NCBI RefSeq assembly: GCF_016801865.2
Contig: NC_068939.1
Span: 182,620,034 to 182,684,033 of the forward strand
DNA from: Culex pipiens pallens
Taxonomy: Eukaryota > Arthropoda > Insecta > Diptera > Culicidae
DNA length: 64,000 nucleotides
Reading direction: 5' to 3'
Within the stretch, counting starts at the first letter, position 1. Each line of letters starts with the position of its first letter. The position numbers were made by a program, and so were the translations under genes. The notes below the pieces were generated by a model that searched no databases, was not told where the DNA came from, and saw only the letters and a list, made by a program, of their open reading frames with translations. This document shows positions 13,101-22,320 of the stretch, piece by piece.

Positions 13101-13244
13101 TTAAACATTTAAACATTTTAAACATTTAAACATTTAAACATTTTAAACATTTAAACATTTAAACATTTAAACATTTAAACATTTAAACATTTAAACATTT
13201 AAACATTTAAACATTTAAACATTTAAACATTTAAACATTTAAAC
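10172..13244 (+). repeat. 8-bp satellite, unit AAACATTT
   Basis: About 3.07 kb (near 384 units) of AAACATTT. Single-base slippage variants are scattered through it, for example 9-bp units near 10850-10945 and 11290-11330 and 7-bp units near 11647, 11973 and 12085. On the opposite strand the unit is TTTAAATG, one base different from the neighbouring TTTAATTG unit, so the two arrays are inverted relatives. Confidence 0.97.
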
Positions 13245-13584
13245 TTTTATACAATTTTTCCATTAAACAAAAAAAAATTGTAGTTTAAAAATGCAATACT
13301 TTCGCATTTAATATTAAGAACAGTAACCGTTGCGTTGGATTGACTCGTCAAATATTTGGATCATATAAGGTAAGGCTAATTTGGTCAATGATAAATCATT
13401 AGATTGATTGAATTGAGCGAGGAATCTGCAAAGGAATGTGTAGAAAGGTTCACAAGAAAGTGATACAGTATTTTGATACATTTTATTTGTATTTTTTTCG
13501 AATTAGATTGTTTGGAATCGAGTTTGGAATCATAATTATTATTGATTTCAGTTTTTTAACAGTAGCCATACCTTTTATATTTCA

Positions 13585-13758
13585 ATGACCTTGCTCTACG
13601 ACTACTGCATGCCTTTTGTTCTGCTCATGACAGTTCTCACTTTCACTCCTCAGTTTGTGTTTTTCCATCCAGAGTTAAGTCGTGCAAAAACCGATCTTTT
13701 TCAAAGGAGCAAGCCTCCGGATTACATTCCGTCGGAGAAAATTTCGGCCAATTTATAA
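13585..13758 (+). CDS. Small ATG frame, 57 codons, doubtful
   Basis: An ATG frame runs from 13585 to a TAA at 13756-13758. Its first twenty or so residues are hydrophobic (FVLLMTVLTF) and could mimic a signal peptide; the rest is polar. It overlaps, in another frame, the candidate spliced exons described next. No family is recognised. Coding status is doubtful because the same stretch is open in several frames. Confidence 0.12.
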   Translation: MTLLYDYCMPFVLLMTVLTFTPQFVFFHPELSRAKTDLFQRSKPPDYIPSEKISANL

Positions 13759-13933
13759 AAAGGTAAGTTTCAAATAGTGATAAAAATTGTAGTTTGTTGA
13801 ATCGTTGTCGATAGAGTCGAATTTGATGCATTCTTTTTTTGTCTCGCATTTCAGCTCCCCTGATGAAGGATTTGTTTGCAGTGTCCGGGCGTCATCTTTG
13901 GGGACCAGCGATGATCGTGATAACGAGAAGTAG
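13673..13933 (+). CDS. Candidate spliced terminal exons of an unknown gene
   Basis: A good acceptor (TTTGTGTTTTTCCATCCAG) ends at 13672. An 89-90 nt exon runs to a consensus donor AAG|GTAAGT at 13763, and a 92-bp intron ends in TTTTTTTGTCTCGCATTTCAG-type sequence at 13854. One frame stays open across the junction, giving 55 residues ending in TSDDRDNEK and a TAG at 13931-13933. An AATAAA signal follows at 14087 with a T-rich stretch after it. The frame is also open upstream of the acceptor. Against this, the minus strand has a 163-codon open frame over the same place, the interval lies inside a probable mobile insertion, and the predicted peptide matches no family I know. Confidence 0.25.
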
Positions 13934-14086
13934 GTTCTGGAAGCAAGGCGGCGGCAGGCGGCACCCGGACCAACAAGGTCACGATGGCACCCTGCCCATA
14001 AGTTGGCAGCTGACAGCTGCCGGAAGAATTTACATCCCAAAGTGAAAAGTGCGCAATAAGAAGTGTAATGTTTATGTGTTGTGAAA

Positions 14087-14092
14087 AATAAA
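14087..14092 (+). terminator. Possible polyadenylation signal AATAAA
   Basis: AATAAA is followed about 15 nt later by a T-rich run containing TTTTTTTTG. It would serve the candidate exon ending at 13933. AATAAA is frequent by chance in AT-rich DNA, so this depends on that exon being real. Confidence 0.2.
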
Positions 14093-14439
14093 TATTGAAA
14101 ATTATTTTTTTTTGTTTCATTTTTCTGAAAAAGAAAACCATTTTTGGAGTGGCGATACTCACTAATACCAACACACGATCTGCCGTTGGATATCACCAAT
14201 ACACTCAAAAGGAGTAATTTAAAATCGTACCAATACTTATGCAAGTGTATGAATGTGTGTGTAAATTTGCTTTTATTCAGGTTGAAATGTTTCTGGCGGT
14301 TCTCCCTCTCAACAATCTTGAGGGAATTCTCGCCTGTCCGTGACCTGGAGTATTTCCCACTGGGTTCGGGAGGAATTCCGCTCGATTTTCAGCCGAGCTC
14401 GGTTGCGTGTAGCACTCTTCTTGTCATTTATTAACATTT

Positions 14440-14750
14440 GTATTGTGCCATTGCATTAGAATACATTGAAACATCACAAGCGTTAAAGCGGCCAGGCCTA
14501 CTGCGTAAAGCCGTATCGCAGAGATGACTCGTAATTGGGCACTGAGTGTTCGAACAACAACACAATTCTGAATCGACAGGGTAGGAAGAAGCGTGGGGAC
14601 ACACCACCATACGCTCCGAGATTTGGTTGTATTCGTTGGGAGCACCATGCTAAGAAGGTTTGGTACTCCGGGACCCTCTGGGATGGGACATTGTATTTCC
14701 ACGAATGCCCTGGACACTATATGCCGTGGTTATAGCGCCACAACCCGCTC
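14440..14750 (-). mobile_element. GC-rich start of the 25-bp-repeat-flanked insertion
   Basis: This interval is clearly less AT-rich than its surroundings and ends exactly at the right 25-bp direct repeat. On the minus strand it would be the 5' end of the inserted element. Frames on both strands are open for 60-97 codons, but none resembles a retrotransposon protein. Confidence 0.4.
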
Positions 14751-14886
14751 GCATTTCAGAGAAATTTTCGATACTTCTCAAAAATCACTACATATTGTTT
14801 TATTAAAAAAAAACTAACTTAATCCACCTATGTGGTTGGAACCTTCCTCACAACAATGGCTGTACACAAGTTTCATCTATTTTTTA

Positions 14887-17800
14887 GATCTGGCTTCCAA
14901 AAAGTACATCGATATCACTTAAGTGGCCATATCTCGAGACAGGATTGCCAGATCTTCAATATTTTGCACTCATTGGAAAGGTCTTTTGATAACCTAACCA
15001 ACAATAGGTCGGATGGTGGATCCGGACATAGTTTACATACATTTAAGTGAGATCCGGCTTCAGAAAAGTACATAAATGTCACTTAAGTGGCCATATATCG
15101 AGACAGGGTTGCCAGATCTTCAATGTTTTGCACTCGTTGGAAAGGTCTTTTGATAACCTAACCAACAATAGGTCGGATGATGGATCCGGACATAGTTTAC
15201 ATACATTTAAGTGAGATCCGGCTTCAAAAAAGTACATCAATATCACTTAAGTGGCCATATCTCGAGACAGGATTGCCAGATCTTCAATGTTTTGCACTCA
15301 TTGGAAAGGTCTTTTGATAACCTAACCAAAAATAGGTCGGATGGTGGATCCGGACATAGTTTACATACACTTAAGTGAGATCCGGCTTCAGAAAAGTACA
15401 TAAATGTCACTTAAGTGGCCATATATTGAGACAGGGTTGCCAGATCTTCAATGTTTTAGACTCGTTGGAAAGGTCTTTTGATAACCTTACCAACAATGGG
15501 TCGGATGGTGGATCCGGACATAGTTTACATACATTTAAGTGAGATCCGGCTTCAAAAAAGTACATCAATATCACTTAAGTGGCCATATCTCGAGACAGGA
15601 TTGCCAGATCTTCAATGTTTTGCACTCGTTGGAAAGGTCTTTTGATAACCTAACCAACAATGGGTCGGATGATGGATCCGGACATAGTTTACATACATTT
15701 AAGTGAGATCCGGCTTCAAAAAAGTACATCAATATCACTTAAGTGGCCATATCTCGAGACAGGATTGCCAGATCTTCAATATTTTGCACTCATTGGAAAG
15801 GTCTTTTGATAACCTAACCAACAATAGGTCGGATGGTGGATCCGGACATAGTTTACATACATTTAAGTGAGATCCGGCTTCAGAAAAGTACATAAATGTC
15901 ACTTAAGTGGCCATATATCGAGACAGGGTTGCCAGATCTTCAATGTTTTGCACTCGTTGGAAAGGTCTTTTGATAACCTTACCAACATTAGGTCGGATGA
16001 TGGATCCGGACATAGTTTACATAAATTTAAGTGAGATCCGGCTTCAACAAAGTACATCAATATCACTTAAGTGGCCATATCTCGAGACAGGATTGCCAGA
16101 TCTTCAATGTTTTGCACTCATTGGAAAGGTCTTTTGATAACCTAACCAACAATAGGTCGGATGGTGGATCCGGACATAGTTTACATACACTTAAGTGAGA
16201 TCCGGCTTCAGAAAAGTACATAAATGTCACTTAAGTGGCCATATATCGAGACAGGGTTGCCAGATCTTCAATGTTTTGGACTCGTTGGAAAGGTCTTTTG
16301 ATAACCTAACCAACAATGGGTCGGATGGTGGATCCGGACATAGTTTACATACATTTAAGTGAGATCCGGCTTCAAAAAAGTACATCAATATCACTTAACA
16401 GGCCATATCTCGAGACAGGGTTGCCAGATCTTCAATGTTTTAGACTCGTTGGAAAGGTCTTTTGATAACCTAACCAACAATAGGTCGGATGATGGATCCG
16501 GACATAGTTTACATACATTTAAGTGAGATCCGGCTTCAAAAAAGTACATCAATATCACTTAAGTGGCCATATCTCGAGACAGGATTGCCAGATCTTCAAT
16601 GTTTTGCACTCGTTGGAAAGATCTTTTGATAGCCTAACCAACAATGGGTCGGATGGTGGATCCGGACATAGTTTACATACATTTAAGTGAGATCCGGCTT
16701 CAAAAAAGTACATCAATATCACTTAAGTGGCCATATCTCGAGACAGGATTGCCAGATCTTCAATGTTTTGCACTCGTTGGAAAGGTCTTTTGATAACCTA
16801 ACCAACAATGGGTCAGATGGTGGATCCGGACATAGTTTACATACATTTAAGTGAGATCCGGCTTCAAAAAAGTACATCAATATCACTTAAGAGGGCATAT
16901 CTCGAGACAGGGTTGCCAGATCTTCAATGTTTTGGACTCGTTGGAAAGGTCTTTTGATAACCTAACCAACAATAGATCGGATAGTGGATCCGGACATAGT
17001 TTACATACATTTAAGTGAGATCCGGCTTCAAAAAAGTAAATCAATATCACTTAAGTGGCCATATCTCGAGACAGGGTTGCCAGATCTTCAATGTTTTGGA
17101 CTCGTTGGAAAGGTTTTTTGATAACCTAATCAACGATGGGTTGGTTGATGGATCCGGACAAAGTTTACATACATTTAAGTGAGATCCGGCTTCAAAAAAG
17201 TACATCAATATCACTTAAGAGGCCATATCTCGAGACAGGGTTGCCAGATCTTCAATGTTTTAGACTCGTTGGAAAGGTCTTTTGATAACCTAACCAACAA
17301 TAGGTCGGATGATGGATCCGGACATAGTTTACATACATTTAAGTGAGATCCGGCTTCAAAAAAGTACATCAATATCACTTAAGTGGCCATATCTCGAGAC
17401 AGGATTGCCAGATCTTCAATGTTTTGCACTCGTTGGAAAGATCTTTTGATAGCCTAACCAACAATGGGTCGGATGGTGGATCCGGACATAGTTTACATAC
17501 ATTTAAGTGAGATCCGGCTTCAAAAAAGTACATCAATATCACTTAAGTGGCCATATCTCGAGACAGGATTGCCAGATCTTCAATGTTTTGCACTCGTTGG
17601 AAAGGTCTTTTGATAACCTAACCAACAATGGGTCAGATGGTGGATCCGGACATAGTTTACATACATTTAAGTGAGATCCGGCTTCAAAAAAGTACATCAA
17701 TATCACTTAAGAGGGCATATCTCGAGACAGGGTTGCCAGATCTTCAATGTTTTGGACTCGTTGGAAAGGTCTTTTGATAACCTAACCAACAATAGATCGG

Positions 17801-18330
17801 ATAGTGGATCCGGACATAGTTTACATACATTTAAGTGAGATCCGGCTTCAAAAAAGTAAATCAATATCACTTAAGTGGCCATATCTCGAGACAGGGTTGC
17901 CAGATCTTCAATGTTTTGGACTCGTTGGAAAGGTTTTTTGATAACCTAATCAACGATGGGTTGGTTGATGGATCCGGACAAAGTTTACATACATTTAAGT
18001 GAGATCCGGCTTCAAAAAAGTACATCAATATCACTTAAGAGGCCATATCTCGAGACAGGGTTGCCAGATCTTCAATGTTTTAGACTCGTTGGAAAGGTCT
18101 TTTGATAACCTAACCAACAATAGGTCGGATGATGGATCCGGACATAGTTTACATACATTTAAGTGAGATCCGGCTTCAAAAAAGTATATCAATATCACTT
18201 AAGTGGCCATATCTCGAGACAGGGTTGCCAGATCTTCAATGTTTTGGACTCGTTGGAAAGGTCTTTTGATAACCTAACCAACGATGGGTCGGATGATGGA
18301 CCCGGACATAGTTTACATACAGTTAAGTGA
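14887..18330 (+). repeat. 164-bp satellite, 21 units with five-unit period
   Basis: The landmark GATC(C/T)GGCTTC occurs at 14887, 15051, 15215 and so on to 18167, always exactly 164 bp apart, and a last GATCC at 18331 closes the register. Units carry diagnostic variants: a CAGAAAAGTACATAAATG type at 15051, 15379, 15871 and 16199. In the right half, block 16527-17182 is repeated at 17347-18002 with shared private changes, 820 bp (five units) apart. The left half also shows an 820-bp offset. Confidence 0.95.
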
Positions 18331-18496
18331 GATCCAAATATATGTGAAAACACATTTTTATACATAACTTTTGAACTACTTATCGAAACATCAATCTGTA
18401 TAAAACTCGATCTATGGGACCCTAAACCAAGTCGAATGCAACAAGTTCGGGTCAAATCGGTTCAGCCAGTGCCGAGAAACATGAGCTAGTTTGTTG

Positions 18497-18578
18497 GTCA
18501 CATACATACATACACACACACATACACACACACATACACACACACATACACACACACATACACACACACATACACACA
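18497..18578 (+). repeat. CA-type microsatellite
   Basis: Alternating CATACA and CACACACA units inside the 3' part of the 164-bp-repeat element. The matching run in the inverted copy is at about 30134-30196. Confidence 0.9.
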
Positions 18579-18696
18579 GACATTTGTTCAGTTTTAGATT
18601 CTGAGTCGATATGTATACATGAAGGTGGGTCTACGACGTTTTTATACGAAGTTCATTTTTAGAGCAGGATTATAGCCTTACCTCAGTGAGGAAGGC

Positions 18697-21600
18697 AAAA
18701 TGTCCAAAACAAAACGTCCATAGCTCAAAAGTTTGCACTTTTTGTTTACTAAAACATATCAAAAACTGAAAAATTAAAAAGGGTTAAGTTTTTCTAATTC
18801 GAGTTTATATTATAAAAGTAAATAATTTTGTTTTGTGTGCTTTTTCCGGAATGTTGTAATCATAACCTACAACATTGCCAATAACACCAATCTGATCAGA
18901 AAATCCCTTCTCAAGATATTGATTTTTGAATCGTTTAAAAAATACAACGAAAAGTTGCTTTGCGAAATCGTAGAGAATTGCCACATTTTTACATTCTGTA
19001 AATATTTTAAGTATTACAAATGTCTACCTTTGAATCTGGCTCCATTTGGTAAAGATTTGATTTTTTTTTACAAAGAACTTTGCACAATATCTTAAAATCT
19101 GAGTAAAGAAATTGTTTCAGAAGGAAACAACATGTCATTAGAAAAAAAACGAAATATTTGATGCCAAAATTGTGCTCTTTTTCTCTACAGATTTCAGTTA
19201 TTTTTAATTGTAATGCTCCTCCTTATTATTTTTTTCATTTTTTGAACCCCTTTACTACAATTGAGACATTTTAAGATTTTTGAAGATTTTGGACCATTAA
19301 TCTTTTTGTCTTAGCTTGTTTTACTTTAAGAACGTTAAACACTAAACAATCAACGATTTTAGCTTTATTATTTTACATTAATTAAGACGCATAATTATTT
19401 GACTCATTTTCACCCTTCTGTTAGTTTGATTTTAATTTCCATTTCCAAATTTTATTCAAAACCTTTTCCCGAAATAGCTCCACGAATGCGTTCAAACAAA
19501 CCGAAAACCGGTCCATATTGGCTTGGCGCGTAAACACCACATTTAAGCTTCTTATCCTTCTCAAATGAGTCCTCAGCAGGGATTTGCCCCGTTCCCTTTT
19601 GTCGGGTCAGTGCGTGCTGGAATTTGTTTTAGCCGCGAAAAGCTGGCTTTAGGCCGCGCACCACTTCTCAGACCTCGAACAATAAGGCTGGAAGGTAATC
19701 TTGACTGCTTTTTCTGTAATCCGCTGGGGATTATTTCGCACTCCACAGCGTTGGTGGACTAATTTAATTTGGTGCGAACGGTGGCAATTGAAAAATGATT
19801 TTTATTGCCCAACCTTCGAAAGTGTAGTAAAAGCAGAAATTGATTGTTCCAATAAGCTGGCTGGGGAGGTGCCGGTGTAAAACGTGAAATTGCATCACGA
19901 GTCACGAGTCTGTCATTGGGGGGAACAAAAATAAATGCCAGTTGAACCAGTCGCACTTATCCGCTCAACCGTTATCGGTAAATGAAATGATATCAATTAA
20001 GCAAATTAACACATATCGGCGTCGAGCACGAATAAATATAGTCATTCTGTGAAAAAGGGACAAAAAAGTGCGCCCAACGACGACGACGATAACAAAAAAC
20101 GGTACCGCCATCGGCAATAACGATTAATTTGATTATTTCGACACTGATGATTATTGTTATTTGATTCGCGCACCCCCTGTCGCCGAACCGTTTTTGGTGG
20201 GAATTTTCACCGTTTTTTTTTTTGGTTTCAGTGAAAACATTAGCACCATTGAAGCGTGTGTTCATTTATGATCGTGTTGGCGCTTTTTTCTGTGCATGCT
20301 TGTTCGAGGGGCGAAAAAAGTCAAGTGGAATGGCTTTTCGCTTTATTGGGTGTCAGGTGAAATTGACTGCAAAGTGTGCATTACCATATGATCAAAGTTT
20401 AACGATTTAATTATCTGCCTGAGGCAAGCGAATTAAATAATTGCGTAAACGATTTCGAGAAATGGGTCCAACATTTACCTTTCTTCTACATGATATTTAG
20501 TGGGAAATAGTCGAGCAAATATTGTTTCAAGCAAAAGTTGCAAGTTTACGCTTCTAATGCAATAAACGGTTCCGCTCTGTTAGCTAAACAGCCGTAACAT
20601 TGTTTACCCAGAACGTTGAAATAACTTCCCTAGAGTGTTTTGCCGAAAATGAACAACTAGAGATAGCAGGTCTCGATTTTGCTGACCACCTCCAACTATC
20701 CCGTGGAGGAGTCAATATCACGGAAAAGGCGAATAACTTCTGTAGTATTCATAATGTTGGTGCATCTAAAAAAACAAGGGGAAATTTTTATTCTGTTACC
20801 AAATGTTAGTAAGTATTTGTTTTTACAAAAAAAAAAATCAAATTTCCTGGGGTTACAAAAATCCTGCGAAACGGAAATTTTTTCTTCAAGTTTCCCGTGA
20901 AATCCTGAAAATTCTAAATTTATTGATACTTTGCTGATCCTGATTTTGATCAATATTTTGAAACCAAATTGTATAGACAACATCATTAATGGTGAAAAAA
21001 TAAATAATATTGAAAATATCATGAGCATTACTTCAAATCGTACAATTAATTTAAACATTCTTAATTTTTTTTTGCATAGAAATTCTTTTTTTGTATCAAA
21101 GCGTTCGGACAATGAGAAAAATGCACCCAGACTCCATTAAATTGATTTTAAACTTTACTCTGTGACCAGTTTTAGTGCATGCGATTTTGATTAACATGTA
21201 AACATAAAGTTGAAATATAAAAAAAGATCATACATGTAGAAATTATTATTAATTCAAATTAAATTAGATTTTTTCCCAGTACGGGAAATTGGAAACTCTA
21301 TGTCATTGTCAAATGTCATTATATTGTCATATTGTTGGTTTCACCATTTTGTTGTTATCAAATTTCTCTGAAAAAATACTAACATATTAGACAATATTGA
21401 CAAAGTACTTACATTGGAATCAAAAAAGCCAGCTTAAAACGCAGAGCAAATTTATAAAGTTTTTACAATGTACATATCTAAACATATTTTGTCAAAAAAT
21501 TTAGAATATGTCCTATAAAATCGTTTAAGAAACATTGACAATTGAACATCTAGATGCCCTGGCAGTTTGATGAGTCTCACTCAACCACTTTTAATGCCAA

Positions 21601-21881
21601 AATCTTTGCGATTAATGGTAAAATTTTCAATGTAAAAAAATTATTCCTGAAACATTCTGATCGCAATATTTTTTTTTAAATGTTACTATCAAAATTACCT
21701 TTTGAAAGGTTAGTCTTAATTTAAAAATGTTTGAGTAAAATTTCTATTTTGCCAAAAACACCATAATTTCAAAAAGTTATAAACCGACGGCAATTTTTTT
21801 GTTCGTGATTCTTCCTGGTTTGTATGCCCCAGTTTTGATTCGTTCAGCTGCCTCGGTTAAGCACGGCCCAGATTTTTCATT
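18697..21881. other. Unassigned DNA with a GC-moderate island
   Basis: AT-rich sequence surrounds a non-repetitive, less AT-rich island at about 19480-20420. Short frames occur on both strands without recognisable domains. No tRNA, rRNA or element boundary was recognised. Confidence 0.45.
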
Positions 21882-22190
21882 CATTTCGAATGTTATATTT
21901 TTTTTAATACTAAAAATACTCACAAAACTACGTATTTTCAAAAAAAATATAGCTCAAAATTTTAGTTTATTACAATATGGGTATCAAACGATTGGGATTT
22001 ATCAAACATTTCGAAAGTTATAAAACAAATTTTTAAAAATACTAATTTTTTCACAAAACTACGTATTTTTGAAAAAAATACTCAAAATTTATGTTTTTTA
22101 TTATATGGGTACCAAATGGTCGTAATTTTTGTTTATTCATTTCGAATGTAATAACAACATTTTTTGAAAATACTCAAAATTTATACGAGC
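21882..22190 (+). repeat. Imperfect tandem repeat of about 125-131 bp
   Basis: The phrase CATTTCGAA recurs at 21882, 22007 and 22138, each time followed by ACAAAACTACGTATTTT or a related stretch and an ATATGGGTA(T/C)CAAA motif. The third copy is partial. The copies are diverged, so this is an old duplication. Confidence 0.7.
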
Positions 22191-22320
22191 AAATCCATGT
22201 CAAATAGAGAATCGGTTGTACCCGACCCTCTCCGATTTCAATGAAACTTTATAGACATGTTAGCCTACGCTTATGTAAGCCATTTTTTGTGGTACAGTGA
22301 GACAATTGGTTACAAATAAT
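22191..22320 (+). repeat. Interspersed-repeat fragment
   Basis: The segment contains AGAGAATCGGTTGTACCCG and CCGATTTCAATGAAACTTT, resembling the outer parts of the mosquito-type element at 42849-43935 (AATTCTCTACCAACTC, CGATTTGCGTGAAACTTTG). It ends abruptly where the G/T block begins. Confidence 0.4.

Larger units (their letters stand above)
8123..14775 (-). mobile_element. Insertion flanked by a 25-bp direct repeat
   Basis: An exact 25-bp direct repeat starting GCATTTCAGAGAAATTTTCG occurs at 8123-8147 and 14751-14775. Directly inside the left copy is a TAATC-type run (8148-8165), which on the minus strand reads as a GATTA tail. A microsatellite tail abutting a long target duplication is what non-LTR retrotransposition on the minus strand would leave. 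No reverse transcriptase or endonuclease frame survives. The interior holds 8148-8552, the two octamer satellites and 13245-14750. The segment is therefore read as a non-autonomous or decayed retroelement enlarged by satellite growth; the clade is not recognised. Confidence 0.55.
14814..18696 (+). mobile_element. Element with a 164-bp tandem-repeat core, copy 1
   Basis: A 3.9-kb element with a short 5' end (CTAACTTAATCCACCTATGTGG, then CCTTCCTCAC), 21 tandem 164-bp units, and a unique 3' region of about 366 bp with a CA-type microsatellite. It ends in CAGTGAGGAAGGC. CCTTCCTCAC near the start and GTGAGGAAGG at the end are inverted. A-runs flank both sides. An inverted copy with the same ends lies at 30019-31930. 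The CCACCTATGTGG hairpin about 10 nt from one end recalls Helitron 3' ends, although the canonical CTRR terminus is not exact. No protein is encoded. Confidence 0.8.

Noticed and set aside
8553..13244. CRISPR array
   Set aside because: There are no spacers; the units are contiguous 8-bp satellites in animal DNA.
13753..14244. 163-codon minus-strand frame
   Set aside because: The start is weak, there is no domain, and it overlaps open frames on the other strand; treated as compositional.
14887..18330. Centromeric satellite block
   Set aside because: The array is bounded by element-specific ends, and a second, shorter inverted copy has the same ends, so it is part of a dispersed element.
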